A stretch of DNA of 64,000 nucleotides from NCBI GenBank assembly GCA_009760855.2, contig WPIO01000066.1:1202501-1266500 (forward strand), read 5' to 3'. Each line of letters opens with the position of its first letter. Positions within the stretch are counted from its first letter, which is position 1. Shown piece after piece: positions 1 to 13,267 of this stretch. The notes under the pieces were generated by a model. It saw only the letters and a list, made by a program, of their open reading frames with translations, ran no database searches and was not told the origin of the DNA. This stretch comes from Cristatella mucedo. Lineage: Eukaryota; Bryozoa; Phylactolaemata; Cristatellidae. Both the position numbers and the translations under genes were made by a program.

Positions 1-1850
1 CCGTAGTGGGAATTTGCTAGCACCTCTGAAGTCGGCTACATAGTAGGCAGGATAGCGTGCGTCTGCATAAACTAGATTCAAGTTATTACATGAAAACCGA
101 TATAAATAAAACTGTAGTTTTTTAAACATTTGTGGCTTTATTCTTTATTGGTTAGACATATAAGTATCTCCAAATAGATTTTAAGTAGCATAACGCATCA
201 TAATTAGATTCTTTCAAAACTCTTGATGATGCAGAGTGTTTCAATTAAAGTTTTTCTTGAAGCCCAATAACAGATAATAGAGCTTTAGAAGAGCCTTTGG
301 TTGCAAGAACACTTCAACTAACACGACTTTAATTAGGAAGCCTTGTTAAGTTAAAATAATGTCATTAACAATAATAACAAATTTGTATAGCTCCATTACC
401 AAAATTAATCTTTCTGTAGTCACTTGAAGTATGCTGTAAAGTAAGCCTCATCATGCGGTTGGTCATAGCATCTCAACGTTATCATAGATAACATGATTAG
501 AGGTGAGTAGGTACGGTAGTTGATACTGTAAGTCTCATTAAAGCAGTAGCTTATTATAGCTCTGAAGGATGAAGCTAATTTAGCAGCTGGATAGGAAATG
601 TCTTAGCCCTGAGAACCAATATATTATGTACCGCAGCCCAGATGCTGTAGAAAACGCTCATTAGCCTAATGTCCTCAAGCATCGGATTGGTCCGGATGTA
701 TTAAATGTAGGTATTTGTTATTTATTATTTAGTATCCGAAGAAAACCCCATATCTTTAGAAATGTTTGCAGCAGTTCAGCTCGGCTGGAAGAGCCAATCA
801 ATGATATGCCCGAGTCAGAATCAAAATTGCCACCGCGAAGTTCATATTGACTTGGAACCATTACGGCTTCTTGGGAATAGCATGACTCTGTTTCCGCCTG
901 GTAGTAGCCATTAAGGTATGGTGCCACCAGAATTTTGCCCTCCGTCAGCATGGAAATTACATGCCTACAATTAGACGCCTAAACTACTTTTTAGGTGAAC
1001 CGTTTATTTTGCAACTTTGAATCTAGGATTAGTTTCGTCAAGCAGCAGGCTAGCTAAAAATTATTTTCCGCAGCTTCGGGAAATTTCAACCAAAAGACTC
1101 GGAGTGACAGTGGCCAATCAAAAGCATTGTTCACTGGCAGGGACTAGTGTGTACACAGTAACGGCAATCAAGATTTGGTAAAATTATTTAGCAGCGTCAT
1201 TGGGGTTAGTACCACAGAAAAGCAGTTTTTACACAGTTGAATGTATAACATGATTACGTTACATTACTTTGTAAACCTATTATATATATATATATATATT
1301 ATTTATATTATTTATAACATATAATATATATATATACGTGTTATAAGTAGTGATTAAAATTACGAAGCAGTCATGTAAAATTAACCATCAATTTATAGAC
1401 GAAACTGCTCCAGCACATGTCGCAATGGGTACAAGTTACATTCATTGCATCCTAAGTAATTGCGTCGGATAAGTTAATTTTATCGCCATTCGTTTTTAGT
1501 GATGAATATTTATCGTGATTGTAGAGATTTTGTTAGACTACTATAATGAATTTCGTGCCTAAAGTTCCTACTTAGCAATTGCGAGAGTCAGCTTTCATTT
1601 GTGCGAGTAAAACACATTGTTTACTCGAAGCATTGTTTATGCTATTCGTCTGAGAGTGCCTGCTGACAGGTGACACGATTGCCTTGATTAAACGTCATTT
1701 AGATTATCACGTTAGTTTTTGGCGATTGTTTACTGAATAGACTTGATTAACCTGTTTGTCAATAATTTAGGTTGGCTGCAATTCAGAGCATAGCAACGTA
1801 TAGGTGAACTATAGTCAATATCCTCAATACCATTTGCAGCGATTTAATAC
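1..1850. other. Gene A intron after D5 (partial)
   Basis: AT-rich sequence with the short TA tract. No transmembrane exon could be found here in the required phase. Otherwise nothing recognisable is seen. Confidence 0.6.
1277..1336. repeat. Short (TA)n-rich tract
   Basis: Two TA runs separated by TTATTTATATTATT. Confidence 0.85.
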
Positions 1851-2108
1851 CTGCCATGTTTATGAAAAATCTAGCCATTACGGTTGTAGAGCTCCCAGCG
1901 TAAGAATACACGCATTTGCAGACATATAAAGTTGCAACCTCATTATTTTCCGACTTTAAATTCATCCGGCGCAGGAATCCGGAAGACTGGGCTTCGTACC
2001 ATTGACAGTCTGACTCTGCAAGTGGCGGATTGCTATCGAATACGTTACATGTTGACTGAAGAAATGTTTTCATGTCCACATACTTGTCGGTGACATTTCG
2101 AGGCTTAT
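1851..2108 (-). CDS. Gene A exon 7: membrane-proximal domain D5
   Basis: The exon has 258 bases (86 codons), acceptor CTGTTTAG|AT and donor GGCAG|GTATTAAA, phase 1 at both ends. The peptide runs from KPRNVTDKY to FFINMAG. It has QSTCNVF, ESDCQWYEA and the motif LYVCKCVYSYAGSS, all closely matched in gene B's exon at 46501-46773. This looks like a compact Ig-like module (CQW near the core and a YVC strand) but is not confidently assigned. In gene B the equivalent exon splices directly to the transmembrane exon, so here the next exon, about 6 kb further left by analogy, should lie outside the window. The gene is therefore truncated by the window edge, not visibly broken. Confidence 0.88.
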
Positions 2109-3339
2109 CTAAACAGATGCAAATTAAAGGCAATGACGTTTTAATCAATGACATGGGAGAAATTAATGACAAATGAGACCATCAATTTCAAAGCGTATAG
2201 TGCAAATGATAGTAAGACGAAGTACACAATTATGCATTTTGGTAGCATATTTTTTGGATAGCATATTCAACATAAATCTTGTAAACCCCTACCATTAGAA
2301 GACTCCGACTTGATAACATCCGACTGTGGGCAAGTCGGACACTACACCCTGCTTAATGTGTCTAGATTGTGACCTTTCGTCGGTCGTCAGGGGGTTGTGG
2401 GTCTCCATTAAAGAACCTTCGAGAATACGTATACTGCGGTTGGACTCGGAAAGCTGTTTGGGTGGGCATAGGACACATCTATCGTCTCTTTTGAATGTTG
2501 CATACTTTTCGCAATGCTTACACAGCTGTATCCGCTTACCTGAAATAATTGAAGCTCGGAATACCAAAAAGTGTGAGGATTTATCAAATTAAAATGTTGA
2601 AACTGCATACTTTCGTCAGAATTTGACCAAGACACTGGTTTCTCAGACGGATCTACTACCTTTGGCAGAGCTATTTTCTGTAGTTCACTCGCACCCCACC
2701 CGGTGTGTTCCGATTTCATGTACATTGATAAATATTTATTTACTTAAATTTATTTATGGAATTGAATAATAAGTAGATGTAGAGTCACCCGCTTAAACAT
2801 TGCTAACAGATCAAGTTACACTTTAAAACTTCGCGTCATGTTCTACCTTTGGACGACATAGTTTAAAATGTGCATTAGTCAAACTAACCGTTTCCAGAGC
2901 TAAATTTGAGAGTCTGCGCATGGCTTCTGTTTATGGTGCTGAGCATGTACGTGAATGCAATCGTGTTATTTTCTGCCCTCCAGCAAGGTCTAAACCACAC
3001 AATAATTATCTCGTTAACACTAAGCTTTGGTCAATTCCATTGACGCTCTGGTGGATTTTGCTGAGTTACGAAAGCTATAAATGTCTGATTGCAGCTATGA
3101 CATGTCGGCTACGTTTTTCCGAAACACATTCGGCGGACTAAATCTTGTTTAGCTGTTTCGAACTTCTCTAGTAGGTGGTGCAACATGCAACGATCTGCGG
3201 CAGTCGAATGCACAGCCTCGATGATTGTTTTCAAGCTTTTGCTTTTACGCTGTTCGAGGGAATTGTTCTAGCAGACGAGCAGCAGACAACGTTCTCAGGA
3301 GCCGGGTCAATTCTGAGCCGCTTCTTCACTGTGCCCAGA

Positions 3340-3505
3340 AGATTAAGAGCAAAAAATAAATCCTCCCATTAGGACTGTACTGGATATGCCGCTTTAACTG
3401 ATCCTCAGTATGTCTCAGAACCGTTTGATATTAAAGGAATGACTGGTTAGCCATACGAGGAAAAGTCATCCCAGAGTGCTGAAGAACGTGAATTCCGAGT
3501 CCTTC
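3340..3505 (+). repeat. Unclassified dispersed repeat X, copy 1
   Basis: Matches copy 2 at 14315: GATTAAGAGC, AGGACTGTACTGG, ACTGATCCTCAGT, AAAAGTCATCCCAGAG, GCTGAAGAACGTGA. It is not a fragment of either LINE family that I can align. Confidence 0.7.
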
Positions 3506-3769
3506 TCGGACACTTTTCTTACACGGGTTGCTTCATTCATTTTTCCTTCACTTTTCCACTTCGTGCATCAAATTGAAAGATCTTTTTTTTCGTCGTGAGA
3601 GCTAAATCTGTAAGGAGATCTCTCGCCAACGACATCATTAACAATGCAGCTTCTAATGGCTCAGCTATAATTTTGAAATAATAATAATTATATTATTAAC
3701 ACATTTCTATTGTGTCTCAGATAACTTAAGCTAATTCTAATCAATTTATATAAGATGTAAAAGTACTGC

Positions 3770-3990
3770 TTGATTAGAGGTAGCATGTTCTATGACAACA
3801 ATCAGGTCAGAGGCGACGTGCAAAGGGTCGGCACACAGGTTAAACTAGTGGCAGTGTGCACATTATAAGGACGGATTATAAGGCACGACAAGGACAAATC
3901 GCGTGGAACCACTAATTAAGTGGCTGCCACAAGTAGATGCGTTTTTATATTTTACAATTTTTGTCAAGTCAGCGACATTTTACATGTAGC
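3770..3990 (-). mobile_element. LINE family 1 3' UTR fragment, old
   Basis: It carries reverse-complement matches to the segment around the LINE stop and 3' UTR (GACAAxxATCxxGTCAG, GTGGCAGxxTGxxCA, AGATGCGTTTTTATA). The hairpin is missing. Confidence 0.6.
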
Positions 3991-5299
3991 AGAAGTGTGT
4001 CTATTAATCACGGCCTGTAGTGATTATGCAAGAATTTATGCGAGCTCCGGCTTTAATGAAGAGCCCAAGATTGATTTAAATTAAGTATCCAAGATTAGTT
4101 AAAATATCTGCACTGACTTTCAAAAGTCGCCTTTTTTGGACTAGGATTAGCTGACCAAAGCTCCGGCTATACAATGCCTTATCCTCATCACACAAAGTAG
4201 CTTGTGCTTGGTAAGGGATGGCATGTCTTAATTATAGAGAATATTAGCATGAGTGCTACGAATCACTAGAGATCTGAAATTCTTGAATTAGTCTGGTTGG
4301 CAGATCAAAGTGATGTTGTTTTAACTGGAGAACCCGCTTAAATTGAAATTTGCTGCCTCTTAGTTTATTTTGGACGGATTAGTCTCTATGAATATATGGT
4401 AGTAGTATTTGTGATTTAATAATGGCTACCAATATGTAAGAGCGAGACAATAATAATGTCATTAGATTAAAAGATAAGGCTTTTTGTAACATTTATGAAA
4501 ACCGGCATGCTACATATTCGATACTCCAAATAAGGCAAATTTTAATCGATTATATTTTCGTTCCTGTTCTTTTACATAGATTTTTTGCCTGGGACTGTTA
4601 CAACTTGTCTGGATAGAGACTGACTCTGTAATGAAGACCTTAATTAAGGCCTGCTGTTTTGAAATGGTCCAGATATTTTACTTCAGTGACTAAGCCCCAA
4701 TTTAAAAAACAGTGTTTGTGGCGAAACTTTCGTCTTATTTCGTTAATGCTCTTCAATGTATTTAAAATTAAAAACTAGTTTCATTAATGCGATTAAAATC
4801 CTGTCAAAGTATATGTCAACCGTTCAGTAATATGGAACGTCTAGGCGAGTTAACATGCCCATATCACTTTGAAGTAATCAGATTACAAATTAAAATGTTG
4901 TTAAACACTGTGTTTTTATTGCCACTAAGATTAATCCAGCTTGCCGAAAAGTCAACTTTAAATTGGTGCGCCATCATGCGAGACACTAAAAGGTAACAGC
5001 TGTTATTTAGTTAGTTGTAATATAACCGATCAAAAACCGGCATCAATGACACAAGGAGAATGTAGTTACGGATTACTTAGTGGTAACACACGGGTCCTCT
5101 GTTAATTGGATGATTTGTTCGTTTTTGAGCACATAGCTGATAGATTGCCTCTGGTCACACATACAAACGATGCACTTACTAGGAAATGCACCAAGAGCAC
5201 CGATTTATCTGCTTTAATTTTATCTCGTGTAGGGTACTGAATCCGCGATACAACTAAAGCTGTGCTGGTGTAACACGTGACCGTTCCTTTTAGAGCACT

Positions 5300-5600
5300 T
5301 AAAGTCTTGCCAACATTCGCTATGCATACGGAAGCCTGCAGGTTTCTGATAACACAGCAAAGAAACTAATCAGAAGCATAGCTAAGTGAGGAGTACAATT
5401 TAAGCAAAGATTAGTATGAAAGTAGCGGCTCAGGACGGCTGCTAAAGATGCTCCATTTAATGCAGAAAAAAGTGAATGTTGTTTCATGGGATCTGTGAAA
5501 CTGAGTTCTACAGCGTGAAAGATGTGCTTCAAATTATTTAGTGGCTGGAGAGGAACAGTGGCGGGCCATGCGGATCAGCTTACTAACTTTACTCTAGAGT
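5300..5600 (-). mobile_element. LINE family 2 remnant, old
   Basis: The minus frame contains AAVLSRYFHTNLCLNCTPHL, matching AVLNCYFYATHYLNCSPNSA of the better copy at 13734-14147. The 3' end is lost. Confidence 0.6.
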
Positions 5601-6299
5601 AGCTGATTAACCTCCAGCCGCCGAGGTTCTTTCAGCTAAGGTGAACAGTATTCAAACATTTGGGATTTTATAGCTAGCCTCAAAGCCGTATTAAAAATTA
5701 CTGAAGCGGACACGTGGCTGTTTTCGTTGCCCATAAAATATGGTATCGCCAAGCTCAAGCCAAGACAGATCCTTGAAGCTAGTTACCGTTTCTGCAAACC
5801 GCATCGGTAGAAAGATCCAACTCTTAGATATGGATCTAACATCATCGTAGCAGTGAAAGCAGTCTTCTCACGAAGCGTGATAAACTGACTAAATATGTCA
5901 AAGACGACCCCAAACTGTGAGCACACGGTGACAGTTGAAAAGCATCACCGTCTACCGGAAGAGCAGAATCCTACAGTATGACAGCACGAACGGGGTGTCG
6001 CTAGAGTAGCAGTCGTCTCGTTTCATCTCCATTTTAGTTCAGAAATTCACCAACACTGGCGACAGAAAATCGACGAAGCGAGCATTCAATTTACCAGTTA
6101 CTGCGACAGATACCTAGGGCCTATACGATGAATATAGCTAAGTAGCCTCAGCATAAAGTTGACAGCCTATTGCACGTGTCCCGATCACGTTTCTAAATTG
6201 TTCACTGTAAATAAATAACAGCACTAGAAACCGGACGGGAACTTGAGGGACTCCAAAGGCGACTTGTCTTTTGGATGAGACCTGAAGCTGCTTAGCCAC

Positions 6300-6440
6300 G
6301 CTATGGTTTGACCCAGTGGTTAAAGTGCTCGCCCCGACCAAGGTCTAGCCCAGGTGGTGGGTTCAAGACCCGAGGTATATGTGAAATGCCTGAATAGAGA
6401 CTAAATTCTCTTAGAGTGCTAAATAATGGAATTGTATTTA
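6300..6440 (+). mobile_element. SINE family 1 (tRNA-derived head, LINE family 1-like tail)
   Basis: The head resembles a tRNA gene: an A-box-like CAGTGGTTAAAGTGC and the B-box GGTTCAAGACC. The tail is a decayed version of the LINE hairpin (GAGACTAAATTCTC). Confidence 0.8.
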
Positions 6441-7429
6441 AACAGTGCAAGGGCTTTGTCCTATATAAACTATTCGTTTTAGTAATAGTTCAACTATAAT
6501 GTAATAATTAATTATGTCAAAAATTGCTGATATATCTATCAGTGATAGGGCAGTGATATTCTCATCACACGCGCAGCATTCGTTATTATTAATTGTGCCG
6601 ATGAGAGGCGTCTCATTGGACAGCTACCGCTGGAAATCCTAATGAAACTTGTCTGAGGGTTTTTCCTCTCAACTTGAGCACAACTTGAGTAGCCACATTA
6701 ATTCCAAGAAGATTTACCATCAAGGCTAATAAAAAACTGGGAGATAGTTGGACGAAACTTTTATAAATAATCCTATCATTTAAATATAGATCTAACGATG
6801 GCATACGAGAACCATTTTCAGAAACTCTTTTTACATATATGCATTGCAAATCTCAGCTGTCGCTAGGCTACTTTTTTCTCCTATCAAAGACCATATGGGG
6901 ATTGTGTAGGGGTTCGTGTAGACGAGCAACTTTTTTAATAACTCAAATCAGTAGCTGCATGCCATGCAGAAACTCCAGATTGTTTCTCAAAGAAGGTCAC
7001 ATATTGCAATTCAACAGTTACTTTAGTCTCATGGGCTTAATGGAGTCAGAACGTGTACAATTCTTTCATTCAAAGAGGCTGAACAGATTTGCTGAGCCGT
7101 TAATATCTGGGCCTTAAGATATATCAGATTTGGCCGTAAAACAAATTATCGTCTTATAACTATTTTTTGGGTATGAATGGAAGGACTTCAGTTTTGAGTT
7201 AAGAGTTGCCCAGCACGGAAATGCTCTTAGTTTGTTGGTTATTGAATGCTTACCAAAAGGCTGGGACTGGGCTTAACAAAACCCTTACGTAAACACTCAG
7301 TTTGTCATTGAGGCTTTGTGGATTAACTGAAGAAGATATACTACATTACACTTCAATCTCTCAATCAGCCGTACAAAACTTGATTTTAATTTATCGCAGC
7401 TGGTCGGATCATTCTTTTATTTTTCTTAG

Positions 7430-7580
7430 ACGATATTACCAATCCAGCCGCAGCATTTCCTCTTTATTTTTAGCCGTCTCCAACTACTTCTTCAATGGTA
7501 AACATGTTCTCAACACATCTCCTAACTCAGCTATGTATCTCAATCTCTTTTGCTCACTTTCTGCAAAATGAGATGGAATA
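7430..7580 (+). mobile_element. LINE family 2 remnant, old
   Basis: The plus frame has AVSNYFFNGKHVLNTSPNSA, aligning with the same C-terminal segment of family 2. Confidence 0.55.
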
Positions 7581-8334
7581 TGTGTGTTACCATATTTAAA
7601 TGAAATGAGCTTGCGGTTTGACGGAGCTACGGTAAACTGTGCAGCATGGCTTCCGCTCAGTAGTTGCAGCTTTGTAGTTTTTAGGCCACTATTTTTGAAT
7701 ACAGGGGGAAGTTATAACAACATAAAAGAGCGGCTACCGAATAAATGCAATTTTGCCCATACAAGTACTTCTAATTGATTTTGAGCAATGAAGCCTAATT
7801 TTGAAGCTACTTTGTGGATAATTAATCAGTGTTAATGTATTGAATTTTAAAGTGCACATAACGTAGAACAGGTCAATGTGACCCTGAAAATTTATTTTCC
7901 AGCCAACTTTACTGCTGTGCTTTAGAGACGTATAAATTAGAAACTCTGAGCTGCTCTTCATGTTTAGTTTTATGGCAGATATAAGTCTACGAGTTTAATG
8001 CATGCACATCTATGAAAATTCTCATTAAACGACGTTTATATTATGAAAATGAAATTGCAATTATCTTTCTTTATTTCGCCATTTTCGAGTTAATCTTATT
8101 TATATTCTTATCCAAAGGTGTGGATTGCCAGCTCAAAAAGCCTTTTGAGTGTCACTACTTGTGGGATCATATTCATAGGACTTTTAAACCTTGAAATTCT
8201 TCTTTGCATTAAAAAATAATTGACTTTTACTTAAAAGCTGCGACACAATATTTGACATAGGGCTAGCAGGTGTATTTAAACTCAATTATTTTAAAAATTG
8301 TGGAATAATCGTACATCGAAAAACGTGTACTCAC

Positions 8335-8649
8335 AATATACAACTAGCCGAACTGGTCTTGAATCCACACTTTTAAGGCTATAATAGCTGAGTGATCTGC
8401 ATATCAATGTTTTGTTGTCCAAGTCTCTTGTGACGGGAAGTGTCACAGTTGTGGACGTGCTTTCTGTGGATCTGGGGTCATCGTACTTAGAATCAGAGCG
8501 TGTAACGTTTCTCGTGACCTCTGCCTCATTTAGTACCCAAATGAGTTGAGCTGGGGGCTTTCCTTTCGACGAATGGCACGTCAGGGTCATGAAAGTGTGC
8601 GGCTCTTCAATCCCATTACTGCGACCTTCTATTGTGAGCTCCGGTGGAT
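8335..8649 (-). CDS. Gene A exon 6: Ig domain 3 (C2-like)
   Basis: The exon has 315 bases (105 codons), acceptor CACTTCAG|AT and donor TATT|GTGAGTAC, phase 1 at both ends. The domain starts PPELTIEG and has typical C2/I-set Ig features: FMTLTCHSSKGKPPAQLIWVL (B strand Cys to C strand Trp), NVT sequon, STTVTLPV, and NKTLICRS as the F-strand Cys, ending in the VVY strand. GKPP between B and C strands is common in Ig domains of invertebrate adhesion proteins. Length equals its paralogue exactly. Splicing to D5 forms Tyr, giving the ordinary Ig-to-next-domain junction VVYYKP. Confidence 0.92.
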
Positions 8650-8801
8650 CTGAAGTGTGCAGAGGAATAAATCGCAAGCGTCCAGATGCAGTTCTACTTT
8701 AAAAAGGCGCAAATTACGTGTAAGTGTGGCTGAATTTTTATGCATTTGTCTAGTAACAACGTGTTTGGTCTCTGACGAATAATAGCAAATCACGATCTTA
8801 C
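8650..8801 (-). other. Gene A Ig2-Ig3 short intron
   Basis: 152 bases, GTAAG donor and CTTCAG acceptor, no repeats. The equivalent intron of gene B (51279-51393) is 115 bases. Confidence 0.85.
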
Positions 8802-9164
8802 TTAAAATCATTATTCTTATTGGAGACGTAAATATTTGGTTCTGGGTCTTGACGAAGCATGCGTAATTTCCATCCCAATGAGCTGCACTCGGGCCGAGGT
8901 CGAAGTCAATGCTGACGACTCCAGTTTCTCTCAGGCCGGCACAGCGTGACTTAGGGCTTGTAAATGGCATCTGGCCACCCTCAGCCGTGGCAAAGCCTGA
9001 CTCGTTGCAACTCATCAGTGTGTCACCTCTTTCTGATTGAATGCCGATTCTTGGGTCCAGGGCCCCTTCTGGACAAAACGAGTGGCACGTCACGTTCATA
9101 TTCTCACCACTTACAGCAGTGAGTGTCAGTAGTGGAGCATTTTGAGGGTGGATACGACAGATGT
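8802..9164 (-). CDS. Gene A exon 5: Ig domain 2
   Basis: The exon has 363 bases (121 codons), acceptor TTCTTTTAG|AC and donor TTAA|GTAAGATC, phase 1 at both ends. The peptide begins ICRIHPQNAPLL and has an Ig-like pattern: NVTCHSFC, a middle MSCNESGF, SRCAGLRE, then the F-strand motif HWDGNYACFV. All five of these domain cysteines are conserved in the paralogue, including the unusual C-x3-C pair on the B strand. NVT and NES are possible glycosylation sites. It is separated from the next Ig exon by an intron of only 152 bases, a spacing also kept short in gene B. Confidence 0.9.
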
Positions 9165-9879
9165 CTAAAAGAAAAAGAGCAAAATATCAAATATATTCCT
9201 TGATAATTATACTGTAAACTATCACCAACGGTTATATCTCTGAACGATTTAGTGAATGTGTTTATTTTAGTAAGCCGTAGCTGTTATTACGAAAAGAGCA
9301 TTTCATTCCATTAATTATATACAGAAATGATTGGTGAAAAAGAGCTGATTTTTAAATGAGGATATTTTCTCGAGAGAAGCAATAGACACTCAACTTTGAC
9401 TATATGTGTCTAGCCAATAAAAACACATAAACTGTTTGCGATGAAAAATTGTTTGAAACCATTGGCCATTGGCTAACACAAATCGGAATAACAGTAAAAG
9501 CATACAGCATTAAGTGATGGCTGAGAACTTTACCTTGGCTGCTGGAGGTGAGCCCTAGAGTCAACTCGCCTGGCTGGCCATGGGGTAATGTTACCTTGGT
9601 GCTTCGATTGACTATGCAGTTGGAAACCCCTATTTCTCAATGAATCGAGAACCATTGTAGTTATGCATATTTATGGCATACTAAAAAAAGGTCCAGATTT
9701 TTTTCCCAGAGTTCGTTCTCACTGCTGCTGCTTCCCCAAAACATGAGCTGAGTTGTTTAAGTACGATGCGATGGAAGCCCCAGCTGTCATTCCTGGATTT
9801 ACATAAGCTAATGTGTATTGGCTGAAAAAAAATATTAGCCTCATCTATAAAGAGGCTGGAAGACTTAAAGGCTAGCATT

Positions 9880-9990
9880 AATACTTGCAAGTGGCTATAA
9901 AAGATTGCCCACAGCCGGACTCGAACACAATGACCAGGGTGGTGTAGAGTTAGCAGCTTACCTCCTAGACTAAGACGAAGGGATCACAAG
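9880..9990 (-). mobile_element. SINE family 2
   Basis: Reverse copy: GTGGCTATAAAAGATTGCCC, ACAGCCGGACTCGAACACAA, matching the copy at 20960-21115. Confidence 0.65.
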
Positions 9991-10931
9991 CTTCTTGATT
10001 GTTGTTGCTACCAATTGGAAAACCTTAAATTTCCCCATTTTGCGAAATTATGTAATGTAAATATTTAATTTTAACAAAGACTTTGCTTATTGCTGAACCT
10101 TATGATTATTGACAACTGGAGTACCACTTTTCATTCTTTCGAAAACCCGACCATACTGAGCAGCAATGTGTGTGCTAAATATATGCCTGGAGAATTCAGT
10201 ATAAATAGGACACAGGAGAAATCTAAAAAACTAATGATGAACCTGCTACTGACTAAGTAGTTACAATGCTTATTATTGCGTACATTAGGTGGCTCCAGCC
10301 TAAAAGGTGTTTAGCCGGCTTTTACTGGAACGAATGGAAACATGCTGCTACACCACGCCGATGCCTTACATCTGACTGCCAGTTAGTTTATGTAAGTTAT
10401 CATCAACCTCTCCCTTTTTTAAAACCCCTTAGCTAATAATAAATTGCTGATACAGAAAATCTTTTACAAACTTTGTTTCCTTTGAATTTGTTGAAGGTAA
10501 AAAAAACAGGCGATAATAATTATTTATGAAATCTTCAAATAAGCTATGGGAATATGGAACGAGTCTCTTTAAAAGTCTGTCATTTTAAATAAAATCCCTC
10601 AGCCACACCATTAAAACACACCAATCAAAGTGTAATTCTGCAACTTCATGATAAACTAAAACGAAAACGGGTGCTATTATTTGTGTACCAGTATAATAAC
10701 ATACAGTGTACGATGACGCACTTTGCCTGATGCATGCATGCAATACAACCACTTTTCATAACTGCAGCGAAAACTGTTAATTGCAGGTATTTAATTGCTT
10801 TAGTGTGTGCTGTGTTTTTCTGAGGACTTTTAAAGCATTCTCATACAGCTCCCCAGCTCAACTTTTCTCAGGACTCTTAGCTACTTTCAAGCTATTACTG
10901 CCAAACTAACCTCATATTTTAATTGAAGACC

Positions 10932-11045
<114 letters not shown>

Positions 11046-11388
11046 TGGAGAATCCTAAAACAAGTGAACGCATTAGTCGCTTAGACGCCTTTTTTAGAGG
11101 GGGCTGTCTAAAACCTCTAACACTGATTCCTTAGCTGCGTACTGTATGCACCACCAAAAGTGGCCCTTCCATACCGCAAATGTTTCCAAATCCACGTGAA
11201 ATTTCGAGAAAAAAACAATGTAGCATGTTAACCTTACTTTTTAGGCTAATTAGGTAGCCCGAAAAAAAGTCGGTCTGAAATTTTTTTATGACTACTGGAC
11301 CGTGGCTGTATCTTTTTAGTCATGCTGTTCAGATGTTTCTTAATTTCAAAGATGCATGGATTGTTCATGCCAAACCTAAACACGAGCA

Positions 11389-11443
11389 CACTCACACACG
11401 CACATACACACGCACACACACACACCCGCACACACACAAAAAA

Positions 11444-11493
<50 letters not shown>

Positions 11494-11536
11494 TTGCGTG
11501 TGTGAATGCGTTCGTGTGTATGTGTGTGTGTGCGTG
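11389..11536. repeat. Compound (CA)n-(TA)n-(GT)n microsatellite, self-complementary
   Basis: An ACAC run, then TATA, then a GTGT run, so the left and right arms are approximate reverse complements around the TA centre. Confidence 0.95.
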
Positions 11537-12982
11537 TCAAGTGTAATTCTTAGAACGATTGGCCTATTATCTTGATTAGTAAGTTTGGTACACTCACTGC
11601 TTGCTATTCTGGCAGGTCGTCCTTGGCCGGGCAAGCCCACCAAACCCTATTTGAGTACACTCATAGTAAAGACCCTAGGCAGACTCAAATTACATAAATT
11701 AAACGCAGCACGCAACCTAGTTTAAATTGGGATTGATGACCACTAGCAACTACCTTTTGTTTCTGGTTTATGATGACATTCCGGACGAAAATCAAAACTA
11801 TGATCAGCTAGCGGCCGTTCTGAAATTACTCTTGTATATATCAGAAGCATGAGGCAAGATTTACCACCAGATCCTGGTAGGCCACCCCACGAAATGCAAT
11901 GATGTCACTACTACCAAGCTAAAATGAGGTGCTTTGTACCTTATCTACATGCGTTAAGGGTACAACGACGAAACCACTGTTGGTAATATAATGGGAGCCC
12001 TAACAGTATAGGGTTAGTCAGGGTTCAAACTTGTTCTTGTTTCGTTTACTATTTACAATGAATAATTTTTCCTACATAATCAACTGAATTCATATTTGAC
12101 TTTCCGGTATATGCAGGTCACAACCCCCTGACTATCAAATGGTCCTGTAAGCTGTGCTACGCCATGTCAGCTATACATTTAGGTGTAATATTTTCGAATT
12201 AATCGCCGTGTAATGAATACGTCTATTTAACTATCAAAACAGCTTGTTTTTATTTAACGAACACTACCGTAATTTTGGCAAGCTAAGCAGTTTACAAAAG
12301 CAAAGGTATTTTAATGGATGGTTGATTTGATCACGCTTACATAATTGCAATTATTTTGATTCTAGACTCTCGCCTTATGTCCGTAATAGTCTATAGAAGA
12401 GTACGTCATTCCAACGTAATTTGCCTGTACAAACCAGGGATCACGATAACCTGTGTTCCGGCTTTCATTTCGTTGTTCCTTAGTCATCTCTGAATAATAC
12501 GTTGACTCGTGGCTAATTTTATTTGTTTCATATTTTAAGCAAGTAATAAATTGCATATCTTGCACTTTTTTCTATTAAGCATTAAAATAATTCCTCTTCA
12601 ATATTTGGATCATTCATTTGAGTTATAAAAGCACGGTAAGAAAATATATTAGTCTCTCTAATAGGTTGTGTCGTGTAGTTGTTTTCCGTATCCTAAATTG
12701 CGACCACTTCAGTGCGATACCATTTGTAGGAGCTAGTAGCCATACTTAGACAAGCTGTACGGCATACGTAAGTTGACAGATTGCAGCATATTTATTGTAC
12801 ATAATAATATTTTTAATGTCAAATGGATTACTGCGCTCGACACAAATAAATAAAAGTAATCGTGGGGGGCTTGCAGCGACGGAACTAGTAGGCAACGGTT
12901 ATTTTCTGTCTGCCGTATGTCCAGACGACGAAGAAGCAATGCCGCTGAAAGCGCATACAGTTGCAACTCTTCGATTACTTAC

Positions 12983-13267
12983 CGGCCCACTCGATTGTGA
13001 ACTCTTGCCGTCCCATTTTGTCGTAGCACGCAATGGTGCAGACGTACTGTGACTTGGAGTTGACCATTCGCTCGCTCGTTCCCGCGTACAGGACAATGCT
13101 CTTCGATGGGCTGACCACGCGCAGGTACGACGGCTCCGGCACGTGTCCGTTGTACCAGCCCACGACCTGGCCCGGAGGCTCCGGCTGGCACGGCGCCACG
13201 CCGCAGCTCAGCGTGACGTTTTCGCGCGGCGAGTAAACCGCCGAAACTGGGGCGGCGTCCTGCGGCG
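12983..13267 (-). CDS. Gene A exon 4: Ig domain 1
   Basis: The exon has 285 bases (95 codons), acceptor CTTTTCAG|CG and donor CCG|GTAAGTAATC, phase 1 at both ends, and is GC-rich. It encodes an Ig-like domain: ENVTLSCGVAPC on the B strand, GWY as the core Trp strand, and QYVCTIACY on the F strand, ending FTIEWAG. The canonical B-F cysteine pair is accompanied by a second pair (C-x4-C and C-x3-C), also present in gene B's Ig1, so an extra disulfide is likely. One N-glycosylation sequon (NVT) is visible. Exon length is identical to the paralogue at 54372-54656, and roughly half the residues match by eye. Confidence 0.9.

Larger units (their letters stand above)
2109..8334. other. Gene A Ig3-D5 intron
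   Basis: Holds repeat X copy 1, an old LINE 1 fragment, two LINE 2 remnants and one SINE 1. The remaining stretches show nothing I can name. Confidence 0.7.

Noticed and set aside
718-951. Minus-strand frame of 77 codons with several tyrosines, ending next to AATAAA
   Set aside because: Tempting as a gene A tail exon, but no acceptor in phase 1 is present and it has no transmembrane segment. It may be chance, or a late exon that cannot be tied to the gene here.
2408-2725. Minus-strand frame with a perfect CAG|GTAAGC donor-like site
   Set aside because: The donor is in phase 0 in the longest frame, which does not fit the phase-1 series, and gene B has no equivalent exon.
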